Assembly (NCBI GenBank): GCA_005503065.1
Contig: SCOE01000008.1
Span: forward strand, 1 to 64,000
DNA length: 64,000 nt
Origin: Comamonadaceae bacterium ALPHA2B
GTDB lineage: Bacteria; Pseudomonadota; Gammaproteobacteria; Burkholderiales; Burkholderiaceae_C
Reading direction: 5' to 3'
In this document: piece after piece, positions 28,657 through 37,144 of the stretch
Numbering within the stretch: the first letter of the stretch is position 1
Layout of the letters: every line of letters begins with the position of its first letter
Position numbers and translations under genes: made by a program
The notes under the pieces: generated by a model
Databases searched by the model: none
Told to the model about the DNA's origin: nothing
Seen by the model: only the letters and a program-made list of their open reading frames with translations

Positions 28657-29766
28657 ATGCAGCTCCCCGCCCGCTACGACCACGTCGGCAGCTTCCTGCG
28701 TCCCCAATACCTGCTCGAGGCCCGTGAGCAGAAGGCCCGCGGCGAGATCACGCCCGAGCAACTGCGCACCGTGGAAGACAAGGCCATCGCCGAGATCGTG
28801 AAGTTCCAGGAGGACATCGGCCTCAAGAGCATCACCGACGGCGAGTTCCGCCGCACGTACTTCCACATCGACTTCCTCGAGCAGCTCGGCGGCGTGAAGA
28901 CGGACATCCCGGTCACCATCCGCAAGCCCGACGGCACCGAGGAGCTCGCGCCGCCCGTGATGCGCGTCGTCGACAAGGTCACGCACGCGAAGAACATCCA
29001 ACTCGCCGACTTCGAGTACCTCAAGAGCCAGGTCTCGGCCGGCCACACGCCCAAGGTGACGATCCCTTCGCCCACCATGCTGCATTTCCGCGGCGGCCGT
29101 GCCGGCATCAGCAAGGAGGCGTACCCCGAACTCGACCCGGCCTTCTACGACGACGTGGCCAAGGCGTACGGCGACGAACTGCGTTCGCTTGCCGCCGCCG
29201 GCTGCACCTACGTGCAGATGGACGACACCAACCTCGCCTACCTGTGCGACGAGAAGATGCGCGAGGCTGCCCGCCAGCGTGGCGACGACCCCAACGAGCT
29301 GCCGCACCGCTATGCGCAGTTCATCAACAAGGTCGTCGCCCAGAAGCCGCCCGGCATGCTGCTGGCGATGCACCTGTGCCGCGGCAACTTCAAGAGCACG
29401 CACGCGGCAGCCGGCAACTACGAGCCGGTGGCCGAGGCGCTGCTCAAGGAGATGAACCTCGATGCGTACTTCATGGAGTACGACGACGCACGCTCGGGCG
29501 ACTTCAAGCCGCTGCGCTACCTGGCCCCTGGCAAGACCGTGGTGCTGGGCCTGGTGACCACCAAGTTCGGCGAGATGGAAGACAAGGACGAGCTCAAGCG
29601 TCGCATCGACGAGGCCGCCAAGTACGCCTCGCTCGACCAGCTGGCGCTCTCGCCGCAATGCGGCTTCTCCAGCACCGTGCACGGCAACAACATCGCCGTG
29701 GAGGCGCAGCGCTCCAAATTGCGACTGGTGGTCGAGACGGCGCAGGAGGTGTGGGGCAGCGCCTGA
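28657..29766 (+). CDS. MetE C-terminal-like (cobalamin-independent methionine synthase family) protein
   Basis: A 369-residue single-domain protein of the UROD/MetE-like barrel class. It begins MQLPARYDHVGSFLRPQYLL. Zinc-site residues of the family are visible as His and Cys in AMHLCRGNFKS (near residue 245) and Cys in LSPQCGFSSTVHG (near 333). It lacks the N-terminal half of true MetE and so is unlikely to use triglutamyl-folate in the normal way. A strong AAGGAG precedes the start. It follows vanB by 122 bases on the same strand and could be a methyltransferase or thiol-alkyl transferase linked to one-carbon handling, but this is inference. Confidence 0.85.
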   Translation: MQLPARYDHVGSFLRPQYLLEAREQKARGEITPEQLRTVEDKAIAEIVKFQEDIGLKSITDGEFRRTYFHIDFLEQLGGVKTDIPVTIRKPDGTEELAPPVMRVVDKVTHAKNIQLADFEYLKSQVSAGHTPKVTIPSPTMLHFRGGRAGISKEAYPELDPAFYDDVAKAYGDELRSLAAAGCTYVQMDDTNLAYLCDEKMREAARQRGDDPNELPHRYAQFINKVVAQKPPGMLLAMHLCRGNFKSTHAAAGNYEPVAEALLKEMNLDAYFMEYDDARSGDFKPLRYLAPGKTVVLGLVTTKFGEMEDKDELKRRIDEAAKYASLDQLALSPQCGFSSTVHGNNIAVEAQRSKLRLVVETAQEVWGSA

Positions 29767-29863
29767 TTCAGCTCCGCGCCGCACGCCGAGGGCGTCCGTG
29801 CTGCAAGGCCGGGCGCCATTTTTCTGATCGTGCGGGAGGATTCGGAGCAGCGGCCGCCCACGG

Positions 29864-31258
29864 ATGTGCGAAGCTCCGCCCCCGATGCTCCACTCCTTCG
29901 CGCCCTGGCTGCCCAGCGTCTCCCAGCACTTCCTGGTGGTGGCGATCGCCCTGCTGGTCTATGTGCTGACGACGCGCGCACGGCGGGAGCAGCGGGCGCC
30001 GACCAGCGCCATCGCCTGGGTGCTGGGCATGCTGCTGATGCCCTACCTCGCACTGCCGGCCTACCTGGTCTTCGGCCAGCGCAAGCTGCGTCCCGTGGGC
30101 GTGCCGCGGCCGCCGCGCGCCGCGCCGGCCGGCCATTGGGCCGCCGAACTCATCGACAGCTTCGGCCTCGCTGCCCCCAGCCGATGCGCAGTCTGCCTGC
30201 ACCCGGACGGCACCGCCGCGCGCGATGCGCTGTGGGCGGTGATCGACGGCGCCCGGCACTCGCTCGACGTGTGCACCTTCATCATCGGCGACGACGACAT
30301 CGGGCAGGAGGTGGTGCGCCGCCTGGCGGCACGCGCCCGCCAGGGCGTGCGGGTGCGGGTGCTGCTCGACGGATTCGGTGCCCTGTCGCTGCCGCGGCGC
30401 TACTTCGACACCTTGCGCGCCGCCGGCGGCCATGTGAGCGTGTTCCGGCCGCTGTTCAGCCTGCGACGCACCGGGCCGCGCAACCTGCGCAACCACCGCA
30501 AGTTCACCATTGCCGACGACACCTGGCTGTGGAGCGGCGGCCGCAACCTGGCTGGGGAGTACTTCACCGGCAACGCCGCCCACCCGGTGCCGTGGCGCGA
30601 CCTGTCATTCGATATCCGCGGCGACGTGGCCGCCGCGGCGGCGCGCCAGTTCGAACACGACTGGGCCTCGGTGCGGCGCACCCCGGCGCGCGTGGTGCCA
30701 CCGCAGCCGCCGGTGCACGAAGGCCAGCTCGCCCAGTTCCTGCCCAGCGGGCCCGACCAGACGGAGGACACCGCGCAGGCGCTGCTCGTCGATGCGTGCT
30801 TCCGCGCCGAGCACCGCATCCTCGCCATCACGCCCTACTTCGTGCCCGGCGACGGCCTGCGCGATGCGTTTCGGCTCGCAGCCCGCCGCGGCGTGCAGGT
30901 CACGGTCGCAGTGCCGCAGCAATCCAACCACCGGCTGGCCGACTTCGTGCGCAGCCGTGCCATGCGCGACCTGGCGCGCGCCGGTGTGACCTTCCGCATG
31001 CTGCCCTTCATGGCGCATGCCAAGGCCGTGGTGGTCGACCAGGACCTCGCACTGTGCGGCTCGATCAACCTTGATCTGCGCAGCCTGCTGCTCAACCACG
31101 AGGCGGCCGTCGTGTTCTACGGCGCCGAGCAGATCGACTGGCTGAGTGGATGGATCGAGGCCACCGCGTCGGCCGGCGACACCTACCGCGCGCGTCAACC
31201 GAGCCTGGCGCGCGACCTGGCCGAAGGGCTGCTGCTCACGCTGGCCTTCCAACTCTGA
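29864..31258 (+). CDS. Cardiolipin synthase, phospholipase D family
   Basis: A 464-residue protein with two N-terminal membrane segments (about residues 20-36 and 50-70) and two HKD motifs: NHRKFTIADDTWLWSGGRNL near 210 and AHAKAVVVDQD near 384. Each has the H-x-K-x4-D pattern followed by G-x-x-N. It joins two phosphatidylglycerols, or PG and PE, into cardiolipin at the inner membrane. A second possible start MLHSFAPWLPS lies seven codons downstream. It converges on the kinase gene across a double-hairpin repeat. Confidence 0.9.
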   Translation: MCEAPPPMLHSFAPWLPSVSQHFLVVAIALLVYVLTTRARREQRAPTSAIAWVLGMLLMPYLALPAYLVFGQRKLRPVGVPRPPRAAPAGHWAAELIDSFGLAAPSRCAVCLHPDGTAARDALWAVIDGARHSLDVCTFIIGDDDIGQEVVRRLAARARQGVRVRVLLDGFGALSLPRRYFDTLRAAGGHVSVFRPLFSLRRTGPRNLRNHRKFTIADDTWLWSGGRNLAGEYFTGNAAHPVPWRDLSFDIRGDVAAAAARQFEHDWASVRRTPARVVPPQPPVHEGQLAQFLPSGPDQTEDTAQALLVDACFRAEHRILAITPYFVPGDGLRDAFRLAARRGVQVTVAVPQQSNHRLADFVRSRAMRDLARAGVTFRMLPFMAHAKAVVVDQDLALCGSINLDLRSLLLNHEAAVVFYGAEQIDWLSGWIEATASAGDTYRARQPSLARDLAEGLLLTLAFQL

Positions 31259-31259
31259 C

Positions 31260-31325
31260 GTGAAACACCCCCCAAGCCGCTTCGCGGCTCCCCCCTCCCT
31301 GGCGCCTTCGGCTTGGAGGGGGGGG
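31260..31325. repeat. Double-hairpin intergenic repeat between convergent genes
   Basis: AGCCGCTTCGCGGCT (6-base arms) and CCCCCCTCC...GGAGGGGGG (9-base arms) form two adjacent perfect hairpins immediately after the cardiolipin synthase stop. The opening word GTGAAACACCCC is repeated at 31441-31452, followed there by AAAGCCGCTTCG. Such elements could act as two-way terminators between convergent genes. The rest of the gap to 31471 holds no gene. Confidence 0.6.
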
Positions 31326-31471
31326 CGCACCCAGCGGCCTGGCCAAGCCAGTTCCGCGGGTGCCCTGGAGGCTTCGCTGCGCTCGCCGGCTGGTCTGGGT
31401 TTCATGTCGCGCCGGTGGCGCGCTGCTTTGCATAACTTCAGTGAAACACCCCAAAGCCGCTTCGCTCGGTG

Positions 31472-32620
31472 TCATTCCGCCGCGGGCCGGCGCGGCGTGG
31501 TGTTGAGGTAGCTCGCGTTGCCCAACCCGGTGCCGATGGTCAGCACCGCCCAGCGCTTGACGTCGCGCATGAAGGGCAGCTCGCTCAGGCCCTGCACCAC
31601 GGCATCGTTGTGCATGAGCACCTGTGTCGCATCCTGGCCGATCACTGGCATCTTCTCGCGCAGCGCCGTCGGCAGGTGGAAGGTGTCGGCCGCCCAGTTG
31701 CCGGGGAGGTTCTGCGCGCCACGGGCGATGGTGCCGTCCTCCCGGATCAGGCCCGGGCAGGCGATGCCGACGAAGGGCGCGAGGCGCAAGCCCTCGCGCT
31801 CGGCCCACACCACCATGTCGCTCAGCATGGCGACCAGGCCGTCGACCAACCCGGTTCGGCTGGGCTCGTCGTCGGCATGGCGCCACTTCGTGCGACGCAC
31901 GACCTTGGCGCGCGACAGGTCCTCGGCCTTGTCGCGGCGGAACTTCACGATGCCGCAGCGCACGTTGGTGCCGCCGATGTCCAGCGCCAGCAGCGCGTCG
32001 TGGTGCTCGATGAAATGTGCCGGCGCCAGGTGCACCCAGCCGATCAGGCCGCCGTCGTCCACCTCGTGGCGCAGCCGCCCCAGCTCGACGGGCAGTTCGG
32101 CGGCATGGCACAACGCCGCCGCCTCCAGGATGGCGCGCTCGCCCACGTCGCTCTCGGGAAAGCCGCCGCCGACGACGATTCGCTGCATGCCGTGCCAGGC
32201 CTTCTGGCGCATGAAGCGCTGAATCACCTGCGCGAGCTCGACCGCAAACTCCTCGATGGCGCCGTTCAGGATGTCGCTGGCTTCGCCCTTCATCTTGCCG
32301 CGCAGCGCCCGGTCCAACGTCTTCTTGCTCAGCGCCGCCGACGGCAGGTTGCCCAGCGGGTCCTTGCGGCCCTTGTCGCGGTGGCGCTTGCGCCAGACAT
32401 CGAGCAGCCTGCGAAAAGCCGTCTGGCTGGCCCGATCGCCAATGAAGCCGTGATCGTCCTGCACCTCCAGGTTGTAGCTGGTGATCCGCACCTCGGCGAG
32501 CTCGGTCACGCCGTGGTGGGCGCCGACGATGCTGGGCGTGAGTGGCTTGCGCGGGCGCTTGCGGGGCGTCGGCGAAGGCGCGGTCTTGGCGGTCTTGGAA
32601 GAGGTCTTGCGTGTGGCCAT
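31472..32620 (-). CDS. ROK-family kinase with circularly permuted motif order
   Basis: A 382-residue protein. The phosphate-binding motif ALDIGGTNVRCGIV lies at about 212-225 instead of near the N-terminus. PGLIREDGTIARGAQNLPGN follows at 289-308, HNDAVVQGL with the catalytic Asp at about 337-345 and VLTIGTGLGN at 359-368, after which the protein stops. The segment that normally ends ROK kinases, a helix then RIVVGGGFPESD and DDGGLIGWVHLAPA, is found before DIGGTN, at about 120-202. Residues 1-30 are Lys/Pro-rich. It probably phosphorylates a sugar with ATP, but the substrate is unknown. The start MATRKTSSKT was chosen because upstream residues are low-complexity. Confidence 0.8.
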   Translation of the reverse strand: MATRKTSSKTAKTAPSPTPRKRPRKPLTPSIVGAHHGVTELAEVRITSYNLEVQDDHGFIGDRASQTAFRRLLDVWRKRHRDKGRKDPLGNLPSAALSKKTLDRALRGKMKGEASDILNGAIEEFAVELAQVIQRFMRQKAWHGMQRIVVGGGFPESDVGERAILEAAALCHAAELPVELGRLRHEVDDGGLIGWVHLAPAHFIEHHDALLALDIGGTNVRCGIVKFRRDKAEDLSRAKVVRRTKWRHADDEPSRTGLVDGLVAMLSDMVVWAEREGLRLAPFVGIACPGLIREDGTIARGAQNLPGNWAADTFHLPTALREKMPVIGQDATQVLMHNDAVVQGLSELPFMRDVKRWAVLTIGTGLGNASYLNTTPRRPAAE

Positions 32621-32773
32621 TGAAGAAGTGGAGGTCACCGATGGGCGCCGCGGGCGCGCACCCTTTGCCTGAGCATGCCCGCGCGAGCCCCGGCGCACTG
32701 CGGGGCATGGCGAACGCGCCTCATCGGCGCGGCACACCTGCGGCTGTAGGAAGGACGGCTATACACTGCCCTG

Positions 32774-34357
32774 ATGCCGATCTCTCCGCGGCCCCGGCAG
32801 CCGGGCATCAGGCCCCGCGCACTGGCGGGTGCGCTGGTGCACGTCCTTACCCTGTCCCTGCTGCTGGCTGCGCTGCTGCTGGCCGCGGCACGCGATGCCA
32901 GGGCGGCCGATGCGGGCACGCTGCGCATCGGTTCCAAGCGCTTTACAGAGTCCTACATCCTGGCCGAAGTCCTGGCGCAGACGGCCGCACCGCAGCTCTC
33001 GCGAACGCCGGTGGTGCGCCAGGGCCTGGGCAACACGGCCATCGTCTATGAGGCGCTGAAGAGCGGCGGCATCGACCTGTACGCCGAGTACACCGGCACC
33101 ATTGCGCTCGAGATCCTCAAGAGCCCTCAGCCGCTCTCGCGCGAGGCCGTCCAGGCGGCGCTGCAGCCGCTGGGCCTGGGCATGGCGATCCCGCTGGGCT
33201 TCAACGACGGCTATGCCTTCGCCATGCGCGCCGACGACGCCAAACGCCTGGGCGTGCGCTCGCTGAGCGACCTGGCCAGGCACCCCGAACTCAAGCTCGG
33301 CCTGTCGAACGAATTCATCGGCCGCGCCGACGGCTGGCGCGGCGTGGCGGCGCGCTATGGCCTGCCGCAGAAGCCCACCGGCCTGGACCATGGCATCGCC
33401 TACGACGCGATCGCGGCCAGGCAGGTGGACGTGATCGACATCTACACCACCGACGCCAAGATCGAGCACCTGGGCCTCACGGTGCTCGACGACGACCTCG
33501 GCTACTTCCCGCGCTATGACGCCGCGGTGCTGTACCGGCTCGACGTGCCGCAGCGCTTTCCGCAGGCCTGGGCCGCATTGCAGAAGCTGGAGGGCCGCAT
33601 CGACGAGGATGCCATGATCGGCATGAATGCGCGCGCCGAGTTGCAGGGCGCGGGCTTCGACGTCATCGCGCGCGACTTCCTCGCGGGCCGCGGCCAAGGC
33701 TCGGGCGACGCAGCCTCGGCTGGCTTCTTGGGCAAACTCTTCGGACCGGATCTGCCGCGGCTCGCACGCCAGCACCTCATGCTGGTTGCCGTGTCGGTGG
33801 GCGTGGCCACGCTCATCGGCGTGCCGCTCGCAGTGTGGGTGTTTCCGCACCTGCGGCTGCGCGCGCTCGTGCTGGGCGCCACCGGGCTGCTGCAGACCGT
33901 GCCCTCGCTCGCGCTGCTCGCGGTGCTGATCTCGCTGCTCGGCGCCATCGGCACGCTGCCGGCGCTCATCGCGCTCACGCTGTATTCGCTGCTGCCGATC
34001 ATGCGCAACGCGGTCGCCGGCCTGGCCGAGGTGCCGGCGGGTGTGAAGCAGGCCGGCACGGCGCTCGGCATGACCGGTTCTCAGAACCTGCGGCTGGTGC
34101 AGTTGCCGCTGGCGCTGCCCACCCTGATCGCGGGCGTCCGCACCGCCACCACGATCGCCATCGGCACGGCCACCATCGCGGCCTTCATCGGCGCGGGCGG
34201 CTTCGGCGAACGCATCGTGACCGGCCTCGCGCTCAACGACCGTGCGCTGCTGCTGGCCGGCGCCCTGCCCGCCGCGGTGCTGGCGCTGGCCAGTGAGGCG
34301 CTGTTCGAGGCGCTGGAATGGCTGCTGCGGCGGCGCCAACGCGCGGCAGTTGCATGA
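32774..34357 (+). CDS. Fused substrate-binding/permease ABC protein, glycine betaine/choline (OpuC) type
   Basis: A 527-residue fusion. After an N-terminal signal-anchor (about 17-44), residues about 48-325 form an OpuAC-like binding domain (LRIGSKRFTESYILAEVLAQ, DLYAEYTGTIALEILKSP, ARQVDVIDIYTTDAKI). Residues about 335-520 form a five- to six-helix permease (GLLQTVPSLALLAVLISLLG, LYSLLPIMRNAVAGLAEVP, GTATIAAFIGAGGFGERIV). Such fusions occur in the osmoprotectant-uptake family. No ATPase gene is adjacent, so the energising subunit must be encoded elsewhere. The acyltransferase gene overlaps its stop by four bases. Confidence 0.9.
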   Translation: MPISPRPRQPGIRPRALAGALVHVLTLSLLLAALLLAAARDARAADAGTLRIGSKRFTESYILAEVLAQTAAPQLSRTPVVRQGLGNTAIVYEALKSGGIDLYAEYTGTIALEILKSPQPLSREAVQAALQPLGLGMAIPLGFNDGYAFAMRADDAKRLGVRSLSDLARHPELKLGLSNEFIGRADGWRGVAARYGLPQKPTGLDHGIAYDAIAARQVDVIDIYTTDAKIEHLGLTVLDDDLGYFPRYDAAVLYRLDVPQRFPQAWAALQKLEGRIDEDAMIGMNARAELQGAGFDVIARDFLAGRGQGSGDAASAGFLGKLFGPDLPRLARQHLMLVAVSVGVATLIGVPLAVWVFPHLRLRALVLGATGLLQTVPSLALLAVLISLLGAIGTLPALIALTLYSLLPIMRNAVAGLAEVPAGVKQAGTALGMTGSQNLRLVQLPLALPTLIAGVRTATTIAIGTATIAAFIGAGGFGERIVTGLALNDRALLLAGALPAAVLALASEALFEALEWLLRRRQRAAVA

Positions 34358-35280
34358 CTGTCCGCCCGGCGGTTCCGACCAGAGCGGGCACCGTGGCCGC
34401 CGGCGAACGCGCTCCGGCGATCGCCCCCGACGCGTCGCGCGTGGGCGCCTTGACCGACATCAACCTCGCCGACCTGCTCGACTCGATCGGCCTCGCACGG
34501 CTCCAGGCCACGCCGCTGCGCCACCTGTTGCGCCCCGTGGCGCGGCGCTTTGCGCTGACAGCGGCAGAGTTCGACGTACGCGTCGGACTGCACGGCCTGC
34601 CGGCGGGCAGCGAATGGCTTGTGCACCAGATGACCGCGGGCCTGCAGGTGACCGGCCGGACCCATGTGCCGTCTCATGGCCCCGTCGTGGTGCTGTCGAA
34701 CCACCCGGGCATGACCGACACGGTGGCCCTGTTCTCGGCCCTTGCGCAGCGGCCCGACCTGCGCGTGATGGCACTCGACCGCCCCTTCCTGCGTGCCCTG
34801 CCCCATGTGGCGCGCCAGCTGATCTTCCTCCCGGAGGACGCGGCCGGCCTCGCCGCCGCGCTGCGCGCCGGCGCGCGCCACCTGAAGAACGGCGGCGTAC
34901 TGCTGACCTTTCCGGCGGGCGAGATCGAGCCCGACCCGGCCACCTTCGGCACGGCGCGCGCGATCGATTCGCTGCGCCATTGGACGGACAGCTACGCGCT
35001 CTTTGCGCGGCTGGTGCCGCGCACGTTGTTCGTGCCCGCGCTCGTCCAAGGCGTCATCTCGCCGGAGGCGCAGCGCCACCCGCTCACGCGGCTGCGCCGC
35101 ACGCCACGCGACCGGGAAAAGATGGCTGCGGCGCTTCAGGTCACGCTGGCGCGCTATCGTGAGCTTCAGGTGCGCGTGTGCTTTGGCGCGGCGCAATCGA
35201 GCGGCTCGCAGGGCCCACAGGCCCTGTGCGAAGGCATCGCGGCGCAGATGCGCCGGATGATCCTCCACAGCGCGGCTTGA
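34354..35280 (+). CDS. Lysophospholipid-type acyltransferase
   Basis: A 308-residue PlsC-like protein. The catalytic H-x4-D motif is NHPGMTD near residues 115-121, and a later block FPAGEIEPDP near 190 corresponds to the substrate-binding motif of the family. The N-terminal 40 residues are Ala/Pro-rich. No strong transmembrane helix is visible. The start MTVRPAVPTR overlaps the stop of the permease fusion (ATGA), so both are co-translated. A pairing of membrane-lipid acylation with osmolyte transport is suggestive but unproven. Confidence 0.82.
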   Translation: MTVRPAVPTRAGTVAAGERAPAIAPDASRVGALTDINLADLLDSIGLARLQATPLRHLLRPVARRFALTAAEFDVRVGLHGLPAGSEWLVHQMTAGLQVTGRTHVPSHGPVVVLSNHPGMTDTVALFSALAQRPDLRVMALDRPFLRALPHVARQLIFLPEDAAGLAAALRAGARHLKNGGVLLTFPAGEIEPDPATFGTARAIDSLRHWTDSYALFARLVPRTLFVPALVQGVISPEAQRHPLTRLRRTPRDREKMAAALQVTLARYRELQVRVCFGAAQSSGSQGPQALCEGIAAQMRRMILHSAA

Positions 35281-35293
35281 GGTCGCAGGCGCT

Positions 35294-35992
35294 CTACGTC
35301 GCCGCCATGCGCTGCGCCACGCGCGTCGAGACCTCGCGGCGCCGCTCCAGCATGGGTGCCGCCGAGGCACGCACCTTCTCCACCAGTTCCGGCGCCGCCA
35401 CCCGTGGATGGCCGCTCTGGAACGGCGGGGCCGGGTCGTATTCGAGCATGAGCTGAAGCGCCTTGGCGGCCTCCGCCCCGCGCAATATCTCGAGCACGGT
35501 GAAGGCGAAATCCAGCCCGGAGGTGACACCGCCACCGGTGATGCGGTCGCCGTCCACCACCACGCGGTCCGGCAGCGTGCGCACCCCGAAGAGCTCGAGC
35601 TGGTCGATCGACAGCCAATGGCTGGTGGCGCTGCGGCCCTGGAGCAGGCCCGCTGCCGCGAGCAGCAGCGAGCCGGTACACACCGAGGTCACCCACTTCG
35701 CACCGGCCGCCTGCTGGCGCAGGAATTGCAGGACCTCCTCGTCCTCCATCAACGGCGTCTGGCCGGGGCCACCGGGCACGACCAGCATGTCGTACTGCGG
35801 CGCGGTCTCAAAGGCCTGGTCGGGAATGAGCGTGAGGCCGGTGTCGCCCCTGAGCGGCTCGCGGTTCTTCCACACCAGTTCGGCCTGGCAATCCGGCGCG
35901 CGCGCCAACACTTCAAAGGGGCCGAGGATGTCCAGCGAGGTCATCATCGGGAACACGAGCATGCCGATCCGGGTCTTGGGTGTGGAAGTCAT
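35294..35992 (-). CDS. DJ-1/PfpI family protein (isonitrile hydratase-like)
   Basis: A 232-residue single-domain protein, beginning MTSTPKTRIGMLVFPMMTSL. The DJ-1 nucleophile elbow is VTSVCTGSLLLAAAGLLQGR with the conserved Cys near 104, and the acid partner region is DILGPFEVLARAP near 21. SATSHWLSIDQLELFG and ITGGGVTSGLDFAFTVLEIL match the GlxA/InhA subgroup. It is divergent from a Bug-protein/GlxA-regulator pair and resembles the sensor half of that regulator without its DNA-binding part. Substrate unknown. Confidence 0.88.
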   Translation of the reverse strand: MTSTPKTRIGMLVFPMMTSLDILGPFEVLARAPDCQAELVWKNREPLRGDTGLTLIPDQAFETAPQYDMLVVPGGPGQTPLMEDEEVLQFLRQQAAGAKWVTSVCTGSLLLAAAGLLQGRSATSHWLSIDQLELFGVRTLPDRVVVDGDRITGGGVTSGLDFAFTVLEILRGAEAAKALQLMLEYDPAPPFQSGHPRVAAPELVEKVRASAAPMLERRREVSTRVAQRMAAT

Positions 35993-36046
35993 TCGCCTCA
36001 CTATGCCTGCCCCGGGGGCATGGCACCAGACACAGCGCTTTCGTTT

Positions 36047-36102
36047 CCGGACATCCCAAGCCGGGCGCCGCCGATGTCGGGAAATCGATCGCCTATGTCC
36101 GG
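36047..36102. promoter_or_regulatory. Spaced inverted repeat in the divergent promoter region
   Basis: CCGGACAT at 36047-36054 and ATGTCCGG at 36095-36102 are perfect inverted copies. A third half-site, GATGTCGGG, lies between them near 36073. They fall between the divergent DJ-1 gene and the Bug-protein gene and may bind the GlxA-type regulator at 37113. Confidence 0.4.
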
Positions 36103-36163
36103 CGCTGCCACTCTCCCGACGCAAGACTTCCACCAACGCGGCTCTTCGGCTGCGACAAGGTGG

Positions 36164-37144
36164 ATGATGAGCAGCAACCGACGCAGAACCCTCCAGACGC
36201 TTGGGGCCCTGGCGCTGATGCGAGCCTGGCCCTCCCTGGCGCAGACGTCGACGCCCGGCACCACGCGGCTGCTTGTCGGCTTTCCGCCTGGCGCGACGGG
36301 CGACCGCATTGCGCGGACGGTGTCGCCACTGCTGGCCGCGCAAGTGCACAGCAGCGTCGTCGTCGACAACAAGCCAGGCGCTGGCGGACAACTGGCCATC
36401 GAGTACGCGAAAACCGCGCATGCCGATGGCAGCGTGCTGCTGCAGACCATCGGCTCGTCGATGGTGATCTATCCGCACACCTACCGCAGCCTGCGCTACG
36501 ACCCGTTCGGCGACTTCGTGCCGCTGGGCACTGCAGCCACCGCGCCGATCGCGTTCGTCAGCGCGGCGCGGCTTCCGGTGAAGACCGTCGGCGACGCCGT
36601 CTCGCTCATCAGGCAGGACAAGTCGGTCGCCTTCTACGGCTCGCCCGCCTCGGGCAGCGTGTTCCATTTCTCGGGCGTCCTGATGGCCCGGGCGATGGGC
36701 AGCGAATTCACACACGTGCCGTACAAGGGTTCGGCACCGGCATTGGCCGACGTGCTGTCCGCCCAGATGCCCTTCGCTTTCCTGGCGCTGAGCGACATCC
36801 TCGAGCACCACCGCACCGGCAAGCTGCGCATCCTCGCCGTGACCGGAACAACGCGCGCCTCACAGTTGCCCGATGTGCCGACCTTTCCCGAAGCGGGCTT
36901 CAAGGACCTCGTGAACCGCGAGTGGTTCTCGTACTTCCTGAGCAAGGGCACGCCGCCAGAGCTCGTCGCGCGCTACGGCGCCGCGCTGCGCAAGGTGGTG
37001 GCCGATCCGGACCTGCGCGCCGCCCTGCTTTCCGCGGGGCTGGAGATCGGCGACGGCGATGCGACAACGCTGGCCGCCACGATGCAACAGGAATTCCGTC
37101 AATGGAGGCAGGTTGTCAAAGAGATCGGTTTCGTCGCTGACTAG
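36164..37144 (+). CDS. Bug/TctC family tripartite-transport solute-binding protein
   Basis: A 326-residue protein with an Arg-rich signal peptide (SSNRRRTLQTLGALALM, cleavage near LAQ). The mature domain has LLVGFPPGATGDRIARTVSP, VVVDNKPGAGGQLAIEYAKT and LPDVPTFPEAGFKDLVNREW, which are the three landmark motifs of Bug proteins. These periplasmic proteins bind carboxylates or other small polar ligands. No TctA/TctB membrane genes lie nearby. The next gene (GlxA type) overlaps its end, suggesting ligand and regulator are linked. Confidence 0.92.
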   Translation: MMSSNRRRTLQTLGALALMRAWPSLAQTSTPGTTRLLVGFPPGATGDRIARTVSPLLAAQVHSSVVVDNKPGAGGQLAIEYAKTAHADGSVLLQTIGSSMVIYPHTYRSLRYDPFGDFVPLGTAATAPIAFVSAARLPVKTVGDAVSLIRQDKSVAFYGSPASGSVFHFSGVLMARAMGSEFTHVPYKGSAPALADVLSAQMPFAFLALSDILEHHRTGKLRILAVTGTTRASQLPDVPTFPEAGFKDLVNREWFSYFLSKGTPPELVARYGAALRKVVADPDLRAALLSAGLEIGDGDATTLAATMQQEFRQWRQVVKEIGFVAD

